A stretch of DNA of 64,000 bases from Rhodococcus xishaensis (GTDB lineage: Bacteria; Actinomycetota; Actinomycetes; Mycobacteriales; Mycobacteriaceae), in the NCBI RefSeq assembly GCF_004011825.1, contig NZ_RKLO01000001.1, forward strand, positions 395,575 through 459,574, read 5' to 3'. Shown piece after piece: positions 40,058 through 49,996 of this stretch; positions within the stretch are counted from its first letter, which is position 1; every line of letters starts with the position of its first letter. The translations under genes were made by a program, and so were the position numbers. A model generated the notes under the pieces. That model had not been told where the DNA came from and ran no database searches. It worked only from the letters and a program-made list of their open reading frames with translations.

Positions 40058-43000
40058 ATGTTCACCAAAGTCCTCGTCGCCAACCGCGGCGAAATTGCGA
40101 TCCGTGCCTTCCGGGCGGCCTATGAACTGGGTGCTGGAACGGTGGCGGTGTTCCCGTACGAAGACCGCAATTCGGTGCACCGGTTGAAGGCCGACGAGTC
40201 GTATCAGATCGGCGAGGTCGGACACCCGGTCCGCGCGTATCTGTCGGTGGAGGAGATCGTCTCGGCGGCCGAGCGTGCGGGCGCAGACGCGATCTATCCC
40301 GGCTACGGCTTCCTGTCGGAGAACCCGGACCTCGCGGCGGCGTGCGAGGAGAAGGGGATCACGTTCGTCGGTCCGTCGGCCGAGGTGCTCGAGTTGACCG
40401 GGAACAAGGCGCGGGCGATCGCGGCGGCAAAGGCGGCGGGGTTGCCGGTGTTGGCTTCGTCGGAGCCGTCGTCGGACGTGAATGCGCTGCTCGCGGCGGC
40501 GGAGGACATGGAGTTCCCCGTGTTCGTCAAGGCAGTCGCCGGTGGCGGTGGTCGTGGCATGCGCCGGGTCGCGGAGTGGTCGGGGTTGCGGGAAGCGATC
40601 GAGGCGGCCTCGCGGGAGGCCGAGTCGGCGTTCGGTGATCCGACGGTGTTCCTCGAGCAGGCGGTGGTCGATCCGCGGCACATCGAGGTGCAGATCCTCG
40701 CCGACGGTGAGGGCAACGTGATCCACCTGTTCGAGCGGGACTGTTCGGTGCAGCGTCGGCACCAGAAGGTGATCGAGTTGGCGCCGGCTCCGAACCTGGA
40801 TCCGGAGCTGCGGGATCGGATCTGCGCGGACGCGGTCGCCTTCGCCAGGCAGATCGGCTACCGATGCGCGGGCACGGTCGAGTTCCTCCTCGATACCCGC
40901 GGCAACCACGTGTTCATCGAGATGAATCCGCGGATCCAGGTCGAGCACACGGTGACCGAGGAGGTCACCGATGTGGACCTGGTCCACGCTCAGCTGCGGA
41001 TCGCCTCGGGTGAGACCCTCACGGACCTGGGCCTGTCCCAGGATTCGGTCACGATCCGCGGTGCGGCGTTGCAGTGCCGGATCACGACCGAGGACCCGGC
41101 GAACGGGTTCCGGCCGGACACGGGCCGCATCACCGGGTACCGCACCCCGGGCGGCGGCGGTGTGCGCCTCGACGGTGGCGCGAATCTTGGCGCCGAGGTC
41201 GGCGCCCACTTCGACTCGATGCTCGTCAAGCTGACCTGCCGCGGACGGGATTTCGCGGCCGCCGTCGCGCGTGCCCGTCGCGCGGTGACCGAGTTCCGCA
41301 TCCGGGGTGTCGCGACGAACATCCCTTTCCTGCAAGCAGTTCTCGACGATTCCGATTTCCGTGCCGGACGCGTGACGACCTCGTTCATCGAGGAGCGTCC
41401 CGAGTTGCTGACGCTGCGTAGTTCCGCCGACCGTGGCACGAAGATCCTCAACTACCTCGCGGACGTGACCGTCAACAAGCCGCACGGTGAGCGGCCGACG
41501 GCGGTGTACCCGCACGACAAGTTGCCCAGTATCGACCTCGATGCGGCCCCGCCGGACGGAACACGTCAGAAGCTGCTTGCGCTCGGACCCGAGGGGTTCG
41601 CGAAGGCGCTGCGCGAGCAGAAGGCGCTCGCAGTCACCGACACCACATTCCGAGACGCCCACCAGTCGTTGCTCGCGACCCGGGTACGGACGTCCGGTCT
41701 GCTCGGCGTTGCCGGCCACGTCGCCAGGATGACGCCGGAGTTGTTGTCGATCGAGGCGTGGGGTGGGGCGACCTACGACGTCGCTCTACGGTTCCTGCAC
41801 GAGGATCCCTGGTATCGCCTGGCCGCGCTGCGGGAGGCCGTGCCGAACATCTGCCTGCAGATGCTGTTGCGTGGACGCAACACCGTCGGCTACACCCCCT
41901 ACCCGGAGAAAGTCACCCGCGCCTTCGTCGAGGAGGCCGCGGCGACGGGCATCGACATCTTCCGCATCTTCGATGCCCTCAACAACGTCGACCAGATGCG
42001 CCCCGCGATCGAGGCCGTCCGCGAGACCGGCACCACCGTCGCCGAGGTCGCCCTCTCCTACACCGGCGACCTGGCCAACCCGAACGAGAACCTCTACACG
42101 CTCGACTACTACCTACGTCTGGCCGAGGAGATTGTCGAGGCCGGCGCCCATGTGCTGGCGATCAAGGACATGGCAGGGCTGCTGCGTGCCCCCGCCGCCG
42201 CCAAGCTCGTGTCGGCACTGCGCAGCAACTTCGACCTGCCGGTGCACGTGCACACCCACGACACTCCCGGCGGTCAACTCGCGACCTACCTTGCGGCCTG
42301 GCAGGCCGGCGCCGATGCCGTCGATGGTGCCGCCGCACCGCTGGCCGGCACGACCAGCCAGCCCGCCCTCTCGGCGATCGTCGCGGCAGCCGCGCACGGC
42401 GAGCACGACACCGGCATCGACCTGAACGCAGTGTGCGACCTCGAACCGTACTGGGAGGCGCTCCGGAAGGTGTACGCGCCGTTCGAGTCCGGCATCCCAG
42501 CACCCACCGGGCGGGTCTACACCCACGAGATCCCCGGAGGCCAGCTGTCGAACCTACGTCAGCAGGCAATCGCCCTCGGTCTCGCCGACCGCTTCGAGGA
42601 AGTCGAGGCCAAGTACGCCGCCGCAGACCGCATGCTCGGCCGCCTGGTCAAGGTCACCCCGTCGTCCAAGGTCGTCGGCGACCTCGCACTTCATCTGGTC
42701 GGTTCCGACGTCCCGGTCGACGACTTCGCCTCCGACCCGGCCAAGTTCGACATCCCCGACTCCGTCGTCGGGTTCCTTCGAGGCGAACTCGGCACCCCGG
42801 CCGGCGGATGGCCCGAGCCCTTCCGTGCCAAGGCGCTCGAGGGCCGCGGTCCCGCCAAGCCGGAGACCCCGCTCACGCCCGATGATCGCAAGGGCCTGTC
42901 GGGTTCGTCGAAGGACCGCCGGGCCACCCTGAACCGTCTGCTGTTCCCCGGTCCCGCAAAGGAATTCGAGGAACACCGCGAGAAGTACGGCGACACGTCG

Positions 43001-43465
43001 CAGCTGTCGGCCAACCAGTTCTTCTATGGCCTGCGTCGCGGCGAGGAGCATCGCGTAAGGCTGGGCAAGGGTGTCGAGCTGCTCATCGGACTCGAGGCGA
43101 TCTCCGAACCCGACGAACGCGGCTACCGCACCGTCATGTGCATCCTCAACGGCCAACTGCGCCCGGTGTCGGTGCGTGACCGGTCCATCGCGAGCGAGGT
43201 GCCTGCGGCGGAGAAGGCCGACAAGGACAACCCCGGGCACATTCCGGCGCCGTTCGCAGGCGTCGTCAGCCTCGTCGTCACCGAGGGACAGCAGGTTTCG
43301 GCCGGCGACACCGTCGCGACGATCGAGGCCATGAAGATGGAGGCGGCCATCACAGCGCCGCGCAGCGGTATCGTCACGCGCGTCGCCATCGGTGGCGCCT
43401 CGCAGGTGGAGGGCGGCGATCTCCTCGCGGTCGTATCGACCAGGGAGACCGCCGGCAGCGAATGA
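40058..43465 (+). CDS. pyc: pyruvate carboxylase
   Basis: A biotin enzyme that carboxylates pyruvate to oxaloacetate (anaplerosis). The 1135 residues show the full order: biotin carboxylase (KVLVANRGEIAIRAFRAAYE; AVAGGGGRGMRRV; EMNPRIQVEHTVTEEVT), carboxyltransferase (TDTTFRDAHQSLLATRVRT; DALNNVDQMRPAIEAV; VHVHTHDTPGG), an allosteric linker, and a biotinyl domain with AMKME and the biotinylated Lys at about 1093. ATG 40058 is the start; the upstream in-frame part is not family-like. In M. tuberculosis pca lies at the same place between recG and rsmD. Confidence 0.97.
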   Translation: MFTKVLVANRGEIAIRAFRAAYELGAGTVAVFPYEDRNSVHRLKADESYQIGEVGHPVRAYLSVEEIVSAAERAGADAIYPGYGFLSENPDLAAACEEKGITFVGPSAEVLELTGNKARAIAAAKAAGLPVLASSEPSSDVNALLAAAEDMEFPVFVKAVAGGGGRGMRRVAEWSGLREAIEAASREAESAFGDPTVFLEQAVVDPRHIEVQILADGEGNVIHLFERDCSVQRRHQKVIELAPAPNLDPELRDRICADAVAFARQIGYRCAGTVEFLLDTRGNHVFIEMNPRIQVEHTVTEEVTDVDLVHAQLRIASGETLTDLGLSQDSVTIRGAALQCRITTEDPANGFRPDTGRITGYRTPGGGGVRLDGGANLGAEVGAHFDSMLVKLTCRGRDFAAAVARARRAVTEFRIRGVATNIPFLQAVLDDSDFRAGRVTTSFIEERPELLTLRSSADRGTKILNYLADVTVNKPHGERPTAVYPHDKLPSIDLDAAPPDGTRQKLLALGPEGFAKALREQKALAVTDTTFRDAHQSLLATRVRTSGLLGVAGHVARMTPELLSIEAWGGATYDVALRFLHEDPWYRLAALREAVPNICLQMLLRGRNTVGYTPYPEKVTRAFVEEAAATGIDIFRIFDALNNVDQMRPAIEAVRETGTTVAEVALSYTGDLANPNENLYTLDYYLRLAEEIVEAGAHVLAIKDMAGLLRAPAAAKLVSALRSNFDLPVHVHTHDTPGGQLATYLAAWQAGADAVDGAAAPLAGTTSQPALSAIVAAAAHGEHDTGIDLNAVCDLEPYWEALRKVYAPFESGIPAPTGRVYTHEIPGGQLSNLRQQAIALGLADRFEEVEAKYAAADRMLGRLVKVTPSSKVVGDLALHLVGSDVPVDDFASDPAKFDIPDSVVGFLRGELGTPAGGWPEPFRAKALEGRGPAKPETPLTPDDRKGLSGSSKDRRATLNRLLFPGPAKEFEEHREKYGDTSQLSANQFFYGLRRGEEHRVRLGKGVELLIGLEAISEPDERGYRTVMCILNGQLRPVSVRDRSIASEVPAAEKADKDNPGHIPAPFAGVVSLVVTEGQQVSAGDTVATIEAMKMEAAITAPRSGIVTRVAIGGASQVEGGDLLAVVSTRETAGSE

Positions 43466-43507
43466 CCCGGCAACGAATGATGGGGAGCGACTGGACAGGA
43501 AGGCAGC

Positions 43508-44074
43508 GTGACGAGAATCGTCGCCGGTCGAGCCGGGGGTAGGCGCTTGAAGGTGCCCGCCAGCGGGACCCGCCCGACGCCCGAACGGGTCCGAGAGGCC
43601 CTGTTCAGTTCGCTCGACAGCCGAATCGACCTCGAGGGCGCCGCAGTGCTCGACCTGTACGCAGGCTCGGGCGCCCTCGGGCTCGAGGCGCTCTCTCGCG
43701 GTGCCGAGTACGTCCTGCTCGTCGAGTCGGACGTCAAGGCCGCCGCGGTCATCAGGCAGAACATGACGGCAGTCGGCCTGTCCGGCGCGGTCGTGCGTAC
43801 CGCTCCGGTCGCGGCCGTCGTGGGTTCGGTCGCCGAGCGCGAGTTCGACGTCGTGCTGGCCGATCCGCCTTACGCGATCACCGGAGAAGACGTGACCGCG
43901 GCGCTGGGCACGCTAGTCGCGAACGGCTGGGTGGGGGAGGGCTCGATCGTCGTGGTGGAACGGTCGTCGCGCTCGGCCGAGACGAGGTGGCCTGACGGGC
44001 TGCAACCGGAGCGGGTCAAGCGCTACGGCGAGACGAGGATCGAGATCGCTACCTGCTACGGTCTGAAATCATGA
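43508..44074 (+). CDS. rsmD: 16S rRNA (guanine966-N2)-methyltransferase
   Basis: Methylates G966 of 16S rRNA. The 188-residue protein starts [35 protein letters not shown]. It has the SAM-binding [18 protein letters not shown] and the catalytic DPPY ([11 protein letters not shown]). GTG 43508 is the start. The stop overlaps coaD by four bases (ATGA), the conserved rsmD-coaD pair. Confidence 0.96.
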   Translation: MTRIVAGRAGGRRLKVPASGTRPTPERVREALFSSLDSRIDLEGAAVLDLYAGSGALGLEALSRGAEYVLLVESDVKAAAVIRQNMTAVGLSGAVVRTAPVAAVVGSVAEREFDVVLADPPYAITGEDVTAALGTLVANGWVGEGSIVVVERSSRSAETRWPDGLQPERVKRYGETRIEIATCYGLKS

Positions 44075-44565
44075 CTGGCGCCGTCTGCCCTGGATCCTTC
44101 GACCCCGTGACCAACGGCCATCTGGACGTGATCGGACGCGCTTCCGCGCTGTTCGATGAAGTTGTCGTGACCGTAATGGTCAACAAGAACAAGAGTGGTC
44201 TGTTCACCGTCGACGAGCGCATCGAGATGCTCGAGGACGCCACCGGCCACCTGGGCAACGTGCGCGTCGCCGCGTGGCACGGACTTCTCGTGGATTACGC
44301 GAAGTCTCAAGGAATCAACGCCATCGTCAAGGGACTACGTGGCGCCAACGACTTCGACTACGAACTGCAGATGGCGCAGATGAACCAGAAACTGTCGGGA
44401 GTCGATACCCTCTTCATCCCGACAAACCCCACGTACAGCTTCCTGTCCAGTTCGTTGGTCAAGGAGGTAGCGACGTTCGGAGGCGACGTCGCGGACATGG
44501 TGCCTGAGAAGGTCCATACCCGGCTGACCGCTCGGCTCGCCGAGAGAGCCGCCGAGAAGTCCTGA
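44071..44565 (+). CDS. coaD: phosphopantetheine adenylyltransferase
   Basis: Transfers AMP to 4'-phosphopantetheine in coenzyme A synthesis. It is 164 residues long, with [22 protein letters not shown] (T/HxGH nucleotide motif), [20 protein letters not shown], and [21 protein letters not shown] (ISSTxVR-type). It is translationally coupled to rsmD by the ATGA overlap. Confidence 0.97.
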   Translation: MTGAVCPGSFDPVTNGHLDVIGRASALFDEVVVTVMVNKNKSGLFTVDERIEMLEDATGHLGNVRVAAWHGLLVDYAKSQGINAIVKGLRGANDFDYELQMAQMNQKLSGVDTLFIPTNPTYSFLSSSLVKEVATFGGDVADMVPEKVHTRLTARLAERAAEKS

Positions 44566-44671
44566 GAGTCCTCCGAACCGACACACCGGCCGCCGCGGCG
44601 GCCAGGCCGCGGCGACTGGGGCAGACTTAAGTTCCAGCACGAGCAATGGCAACTGACGATTGGGGTTGTGC

Positions 44672-45427
44672 GTGTACCGGGTATTCGAGGCACTCGACGA
44701 GCTTGTCGCGATCGTCGAGGAGGCGCGTGGGGTTCCGATGACAGCGGGGTGCGTCGTACCGCGGGGCGACGTCCTCGAGCTTCTCGACGACGTACGGGAT
44801 GCGATCCCGGGCGAGCTCGACGACGCGCAGGACGTGCTCGACCATCGCGACAAGCTGGTCGGGGATGCGCGTCAGAACGCGGAGCAGACCGTTTCGACCG
44901 CGAATGCGGAAGCACACGAGACGATCACCGATGCGCGTGAGAACGCCGACCGGATCCTCGCGGACGCCAAGGATCAGGCCGACCGAATGGTTGCCGAGGC
45001 GCGCTCGCATGCGGAGCAGCTGGTTCTCGAAGCTCGTGAGGAGGCGGACTCGACCGTTGCGGAGGGGCAGCGGGAGTACGACTCGCTGACCTCCCGTGCT
45101 CGGGCCGAGTCGGACCGCATGATCGAGTCGGGCAAGGCATCATACGAGCGGGCGGTAGGGGACGGCATCGCAGAGCAGGAGCGGCTCGTTTCGCAGACAG
45201 AGGTTGTCCAGGCCGCGCATGCAGAGTCGGCGCGAGTCATCGACGCCGCGCACGCAGAATCGGACCGCCTGCGCTCCGAGTGCGACCTGTACGTCGACAC
45301 CAAGCTTGCGGAGTTCGAAGACTTCCTCAGCGGCACAATCCGGTCGGTGGGCCGGGGACGTCAGCAGCTGCGGACGGGAACCGGGGTGCCGGACTACGAC
45401 GCCGGCTACGGCGGTCGCCACCGCTAG
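44672..45427 (+). CDS. sepIVA: SepIVA, DivIVA-like coiled-coil septation protein
   Basis: A 251-residue protein beginning YRVFEALDELVAIVEEARGVPMTAGCVVPRG. It is followed by a long alanine/glutamate-rich coiled coil with repeating A-x2-ADR elements and an ending FLSGTIRSVGRGRQQLRT. This matches M. tuberculosis Rv2927c (SepIVA), a DivIVA-domain protein needed for polar growth and septation in mycobacteria. GTG 44672 is chosen because it restores the conserved MYRVFEALDEL start. It acts at the inner face of the membrane; there are no membrane helices. Confidence 0.92.
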   Translation: MYRVFEALDELVAIVEEARGVPMTAGCVVPRGDVLELLDDVRDAIPGELDDAQDVLDHRDKLVGDARQNAEQTVSTANAEAHETITDARENADRILADAKDQADRMVAEARSHAEQLVLEAREEADSTVAEGQREYDSLTSRARAESDRMIESGKASYERAVGDGIAEQERLVSQTEVVQAAHAESARVIDAAHAESDRLRSECDLYVDTKLAEFEDFLSGTIRSVGRGRQQLRTGTGVPDYDAGYGGRHR

Positions 45428-45509
45428 GAATTCCATTTTCGTCTTGGTACCGGGATCGCGTATCGTGGTGTGGTTGCCCGTTCCACGTTCTTCCTGAAAG
45501 AGAATTCCG

Positions 45510-46127
45510 GTGTCTTCCCATCGTCACCGCTCCTCGCGCCCGACTCGCGACGAGGGCTTCGTGCTCGACACGCTTTCGCTGGGCCGCGGCCCCGGTTCGA
45601 TGCGCACGGTGTCGCGTGCGGTTCCGGCGCCTTCTCGTGTGGGTCTCGACCTCATCGGGATCGAGAAGGGGACGGACGTGGAATTCGACCTGCGGCTCGA
45701 GGCTGTGTCCGAGGGCGTCCTCGTGACCGGTTCCGTTCGAGCGGACGTGGTGGGCGCGTGCTCGCGCTGCCTCGAACCGTTCGACGACTCGGTGGACCTA
45801 CACCTCACCGAGCTGTTCGCGTACCCGGACAGCGCGACCGAGGAGACCACCGAAGAGGGTGAGATCTACCGGATCGTGGACGACGAGATCGACCTCGAGC
45901 CGGTGATCGTCGATGCGGTCGGGCTGGAGCTTCCACTCCAGCCCCTGTGCAGCGACGACTGTGAGGGATTGTGCCCCGAATGTGGCGTTCGCCTGGCGAT
46001 TGCGGAATCCGGGCACGGTCATGAGACAATGGACCCTCGCTGGGCTGGGCTCGCAGCCAAATTCGGTGCAGGGTCCGACGCCAGCAACGCAACTGCTGAT
46101 ACCAGCAAGAACAACGAGGAGAAGTAG
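45510..46127 (+). CDS. DUF177 (YceD) protein, rpmF-linked
   Basis: A 205-residue DUF177/YceD-type protein: [46 protein letters not shown], and [22 protein letters not shown], with cysteine pairs that may bind zinc. It lies two bases before rpmF, the conserved yceD-rpmF arrangement; YceD proteins have been linked to 23S rRNA accumulation. The tail after residue 170 is low complexity. Confidence 0.92.
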   Translation: MSSHRHRSSRPTRDEGFVLDTLSLGRGPGSMRTVSRAVPAPSRVGLDLIGIEKGTDVEFDLRLEAVSEGVLVTGSVRADVVGACSRCLEPFDDSVDLHLTELFAYPDSATEETTEEGEIYRIVDDEIDLEPVIVDAVGLELPLQPLCSDDCEGLCPECGVRLAIAESGHGHETMDPRWAGLAAKFGAGSDASNATADTSKNNEEK

Positions 46128-46129
46128 AC

Positions 46130-46312
46130 GTGGCCGTCCCCAAGCGCAGAATGTCGCGGTCGAACACGAGGTCGCGGCGGAGCCAGTGGAAGACCACTGC
46201 GCCCACCCTCATCACCTGCCCGAACCGTGGCTGCGGCGAGAAGACGCTGCCTCACACCGCGTGCCCGTCGTGCGGCACCTATAGGGGCCGTCAGGTTACC
46301 GCTGCGGTCTAG
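46130..46312 (+). CDS. rpmF: 50S ribosomal protein L32
   Basis: A 60-residue L32: [20 protein letters not shown] and a zinc ribbon of CPNRGC and CPSC (four cysteines), so the zinc-binding form. GTG 46130 starts two bases after the DUF177 stop. Confidence 0.97.
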   Translation: MAVPKRRMSRSNTRSRRSQWKTTAPTLITCPNRGCGEKTLPHTACPSCGTYRGRQVTAAV

Positions 46313-46328
46313 TCTGCTCAGTGGCGCT

Positions 46329-47111
46329 GTGACCAGCAAAAAAAGCAATACGGCACCTGTCGGCGGCGAGGGGGATCATGGATCGCTCCTCGCCGCTCTC
46401 GGTGCAACACTCGACGAGTCGCTCCTGACGCTCGCGCTCACTCACCGCTCCTACGCGTACGAGCACGGAGGATTGCCGACCAACGAACGGCTCGAATTCC
46501 TCGGTGACTCGGTCCTCGGCCTGACCATCACCGAGCGCTTGTACCTATCGCACCCCGAGAAGTCCGAGGGCGAGCTTGCGAAGATCCGTGCCAGCATCGT
46601 GAACATGCACGCGCTCGCGGAGGTCGCCCGTGGCCTGGGCCCGGGCGGGCTCGGCGCACATCTGCTGTTGGGCAAGGGTGAGGAGATGACCGGCGGACGC
46701 GACAAGCCGAGCATCCTCGCCGACGGCATGGAGTCGCTGCTCGGGGCGGTCCATCTGCAGCACGGCATCGACGCCGCGCGCAAGGTGGTGCTCGAGTTGT
46801 TCGCCGATCTGCTCACTCGCGCTCCGAAGCTCGGTGCCGGTCTCGACTGGAAGACCAGCCTCCAGGAACTCACCGCCGAGCGTGGCATCGGGGTTCCGGT
46901 GTACGAGATCAGCGCAACTGGCCCCGACCACGACAAGGAGTTCACTGCGACCGTCCTCGTCGGTGGTGGGGCGCTGGGTGTGGGCGTGGGCCGCTCCAAG
47001 AAGGAGGCCGAACAGAAGGCCGCCAGCACGGCATGGAGCGCGTTGTCGGAGTCGGCTCCCCGATCGTCCTACGCCGCAGCCGAGGTCGACGAGCCCGCTG
47101 TCGAGCAGTAG
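46329..47111 (+). CDS. rnc: ribonuclease III
   Basis: A double-strand-specific endoribonuclease that processes rRNA and other RNAs. The 260-residue product has the RNase III signature [20 protein letters not shown], a second acidic site [16 protein letters not shown], and a C-terminal dsRNA-binding domain ([14 protein letters not shown] through [18 protein letters not shown]). GTG 46329 lies 16 bases after rpmF. The earlier in-frame codons overlap rpmF and are not family-like. Order rpmF-rnc-mutM matches M. tuberculosis. Confidence 0.96.
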   Translation: MTSKKSNTAPVGGEGDHGSLLAALGATLDESLLTLALTHRSYAYEHGGLPTNERLEFLGDSVLGLTITERLYLSHPEKSEGELAKIRASIVNMHALAEVARGLGPGGLGAHLLLGKGEEMTGGRDKPSILADGMESLLGAVHLQHGIDAARKVVLELFADLLTRAPKLGAGLDWKTSLQELTAERGIGVPVYEISATGPDHDKEFTATVLVGGGALGVGVGRSKKEAEQKAASTAWSALSESAPRSSYAAAEVDEPAVEQ

Positions 47112-47134
47112 TTCGACGGCAAAGCGAGTCGGAC

Positions 47135-47995
47135 GTGCCTGAACTCCCCGAGGTCGAGGTCGTCCGACGTGGCCTCGGCGCGCACGTCGTGGGCCACGCG
47201 ATCGACTGGGTCGAGATTCTGCATCCCAGGGCTGTCCGTCGGCACCTGCCCGGATCGGTCGACATGGTCCGGCGGCTCGAGGGCCAGACCATCGCGTCGG
47301 CCGAGCGTCGCGGCAAGTACATATGGCTCGTCCTTGAGCCCAGTAGGACAGCGCTCGTCGTCCACCTGGGAATGAGCGGTCAGATGCTCGTCCAGGAGCC
47401 CACGGTCGCCGACGAGAAGCACCTCCGCATCCGGGCCCGACTCGACTCGGGGATCGATCTGCGTTTCGTCGACCAGCGCACGTTCGGGGGTTGGGCGCTC
47501 GCGGATCTCTTAACCGTCGACGGCACTCTGGTCCCCGATGCGGTCGCACACATCGCCCGGGATCCCCTCGATCCACTCTTCGATCCCGACATGCTCGTGA
47601 AAGCGTTGCGCCGCAAACAGACCGAGATCAAGCGCGCCCTTCTCGACCAAACCTTGATATCGGGCGTGGGCAACATCTACGCCGACGAAGCGTTGTGGCG
47701 CTCCGAGATTCACGGCAATCGGCTCACGGCCAAGCTGAGCGGACCACGGCTTCGTCGATTGCTCAATGCCGCAGGGGATGTCATGCGAGAGGCACTCGCG
47801 GAGGGCGGAACGTCGTTCGATGCCTTGTACGTCAACGTCAATGGACAGTCCGGCTACTTCGACCGTTCGTTGGCGGTGTACGGCCAGGAGAACCTGCCAT
47901 GCCGGCGTTGCGGGGCGCCGATCCGGCGCGAGAAGTTCATGAACCGTTCGTCGTACAGCTGCCCCAGGTGTCAGCCCAGGCCTCGGTTCGGCTGA
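47135..47995 (+). CDS. mutM: formamidopyrimidine-DNA glycosylase
   Basis: A base-excision glycosylase/AP lyase for 8-oxoguanine and FapyG. The GTG at 47135 gives the required N-terminus [14 protein letters not shown], with catalytic Pro2 and Glu3. It has [20 protein letters not shown], with Lys/Asn DNA contacts, and a C-terminal zinc finger (CRRCGAPI, then SYSCPRCQ). It is 286 residues long. The last gene of the conserved block before the accessory segment. Confidence 0.97.
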   Translation: MPELPEVEVVRRGLGAHVVGHAIDWVEILHPRAVRRHLPGSVDMVRRLEGQTIASAERRGKYIWLVLEPSRTALVVHLGMSGQMLVQEPTVADEKHLRIRARLDSGIDLRFVDQRTFGGWALADLLTVDGTLVPDAVAHIARDPLDPLFDPDMLVKALRRKQTEIKRALLDQTLISGVGNIYADEALWRSEIHGNRLTAKLSGPRLRRLLNAAGDVMREALAEGGTSFDALYVNVNGQSGYFDRSLAVYGQENLPCRRCGAPIRREKFMNRSSYSCPRCQPRPRFG

Positions 47996-48041
47996 CGCGC
48001 GATGCGAGGTTCAACGTTTCAGGAATTGCCCGTCTGACGGA

Positions 48042-48431
48042 TCAGGTTGCGTCCGTTAGCCGTTCTGCGAGAACTTCGACCTGAATCTTCTTGGCGCTGG
48101 TGTGCACCTTCCGTCCGGCGTCGGTGACTTCGACGAAGACGCCGCGTCGGTCGGCCTTGCAGAGGGCACGGACGACGAGCCCGGCCTTCTCGAGCCGCGC
48201 TACGCTGCGGGACAGCGCGCTCGGGCTGAGGTACATCTCGGCGGCGAGTTCGTTCATGCGCGGGTGCTCGCAGGTGGCGTCCATGAGTCGGTCGAGGGTC
48301 TCGAAGTCACTCATGCTGAGGCCGTGGGCATTTTGCATCTCACGGTCCAGTTGACAGGCGATCTCGTTGTACTTGCTCGCGAGCAGCCGCCACGTGCCAC
48401 GCAAGTCCACGTCCGAGCTCATGACCGGCAT
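48042..48431 (-). CDS. MarR-family regulator
   Basis: A winged-helix regulator of about 129 residues from ATG 48431 (ATG 48422 also possible; the frame extends to 48509). It contains DFETLDRLMDATCEHPRMNELAAEMYLSPSALSRSVARLEKAGLV, and the wing CKADRRGVFVEVTDAG. It is transcribed away from a multidrug-type MFS gene, the usual layout of a MarR repressor and the efflux gene it controls. The ligand is unknown. Confidence 0.88.
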   Translation of the reverse strand: MPVMSSDVDLRGTWRLLASKYNEIACQLDREMQNAHGLSMSDFETLDRLMDATCEHPRMNELAAEMYLSPSALSRSVARLEKAGLVVRALCKADRRGVFVEVTDAGRKVHTSAKKIQVEVLAERLTDAT

Positions 48432-48454
48432 GGTAGTCAGCGTGCGAAACTGAT

Positions 48455-48516
48455 GCAAGCGAATTAATTGCAGACGCAATAAGTGCTTGCGCAGTGATTG
48501 CGCATGCATCTAAGTT
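48455..48516. promoter_or_regulatory. MarR/MFS intergenic operator and promoter candidate
   Basis: GCAAGCGAATTAATTGC (48455-48471) is an imperfect dyad with GCAA/TTGC ends. TTGCGCA is repeated at 48487 and 48498, one helical turn apart. The first overlaps a possible -35 (TTGCGC), with TAAGTT (48511-48516) as the -10. A transcript would start at about the MFS GTG. The location suits repression by the divergent MarR protein. Confidence 0.5.
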
Positions 48517-48523
48517 GTCCCTC

Positions 48524-49996
48524 GTGACTCTCAACAACACCTCCCCGGAGCTCGCCACCTCGTCGGGCACCTCCGCTCCGGCGACCGATCAAGCCTGGAC
48601 CCCTCGACTTTGGGGCATCCTCGCCGTGCTGTGCCTCGTGATGTTCCTCGACGGTCTCGACGTGTCGATGGTGGGTGTGGCCCTGCCATCGATCGGCATC
48701 GAACTCGGTCTGACCACCACGTCGCTTCAGTGGATCATCAACGGATACGTCCTCGGCTTCGGCGGTCTGCTGCTGCTCGGGGGACGCACCGCCGATCTCC
48801 TCGGTCGCCGTCGAGTGTTCTTGATAGCACTGGCGATCTTCGCGATCGCGTCTCTCGTCGGTGGACTCGTCGACAACGGAACACTTCTCATCGCCACCCG
48901 GTTCGTGAAGGGACTGGCCGCTGCCTTCACAGCACCGACTGCGATGTCGATTCTCACCACCACTTTCCGCGAGGGATCGGCCCGCAATCGCGCCCTCTCG
49001 ATCTTCTCGGTGTTCGGTGCGAGCGGGTACTCGTCCGGACTCATCCTCGGCGGACTACTCACGAGTGCAGGATGGCGGTGGACATTCCTGATGCCAGTTC
49101 CCTTCGCAGCCCTCGCCCTCGTCGCGGGCATCGCGCTCATTCCACGGGACCGCCCCGCGGACACCGGCGGTCACGACGTCTTCGGCGCTGCGACGTTGGT
49201 TGCGGGCATGCTGCTCACCGTCTACTCAGTGGTATCGGCACCCGACCGCGGGTGGGCGGACCCGCTCACGCTGGGGTCGTTCGTTGCGGCGGCCGCATTG
49301 CTGGCGCTGTTCTTCGTCATCGAGAACCGGGTGGCGCATCCCCTTGTGCGACTGAGCATCCTGCGGGTCGGCGCGATCGTGCGCGCGAACGTCAGCATCG
49401 TCGCGCTGTTCGGCAGCTACCTCAGCTTCCAGTTCATGATGACGATCTTCCTGCAGTCGGTTCTCGGCTGGTCGCCGCTCGAGATGGCGCTCGGCCTGCT
49501 TCCCGCCGGCCTCATCGTCGCGTTCGGTTCGCCATTCATCGGTCGTCTGGTCGACATGTTCGGGACAGCACGAATGATCATCGCGGCTCTCACGTCGCTG
49601 ACCCTCGGGTATGTGTGGTTCCTGCTCATGGGTGACGACCAACCGAATTACGTTGTGTCGATCCTGCCGAGCGTCTTGCTGCTCGGAGTCGGATTCGCGT
49701 TCGGCTTCACCTCGATCATGGCCCAGGCGACGGCGGGTGTCGCCGACCACGAACAAGGCCTGGCGTCCGGACTGGTGCAGACATCCGCTCAGGTCGGTGC
49801 TGCGGTGGTGCTGGCACTGACCACCGCTCTCGTCTCCGGAGGCTCGCACGCGGCGAGCAGTGTCGGCGGCGCGGGATTCCAGCAGTTCCAGTCCGGCCTC
49901 GTGCTCGTCACCGGGGTCGCGCTTGCCGGACTCCTGGTCACCGTGTCTCCGCTCGTCCGCCGTGCGATCTCCGCCGAGGCCCCAGCTGCGCGATGA
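48524..49996 (+). CDS. MFS drug/multidrug efflux transporter, DHA2 type
   Basis: About 490 residues with 14 membrane helices in the DHA2 (EmrB/QacA) pattern. Helix 1 is WGILAVLCLVMFLDGLDVSMVGVALPSIG. Motif A-like GGRTADLLGRRRVF and motif C-like GASGYSSGLILGGLL follow. GTG 48524 is preferred to GTG 48494 because the predicted promoter starts transcription there and the extra residues are not conserved. The likely function is proton-driven drug export, controlled by the divergent MarR gene. Its last 59 bases overlap the gntK gene on the other strand. Confidence 0.88.
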   Translation: MTLNNTSPELATSSGTSAPATDQAWTPRLWGILAVLCLVMFLDGLDVSMVGVALPSIGIELGLTTTSLQWIINGYVLGFGGLLLLGGRTADLLGRRRVFLIALAIFAIASLVGGLVDNGTLLIATRFVKGLAAAFTAPTAMSILTTTFREGSARNRALSIFSVFGASGYSSGLILGGLLTSAGWRWTFLMPVPFAALALVAGIALIPRDRPADTGGHDVFGAATLVAGMLLTVYSVVSAPDRGWADPLTLGSFVAAAALLALFFVIENRVAHPLVRLSILRVGAIVRANVSIVALFGSYLSFQFMMTIFLQSVLGWSPLEMALGLLPAGLIVAFGSPFIGRLVDMFGTARMIIAALTSLTLGYVWFLLMGDDQPNYVVSILPSVLLLGVGFAFGFTSIMAQATAGVADHEQGLASGLVQTSAQVGAAVVLALTTALVSGGSHAASSVGGAGFQQFQSGLVLVTGVALAGLLVTVSPLVRRAISAEAPAAR

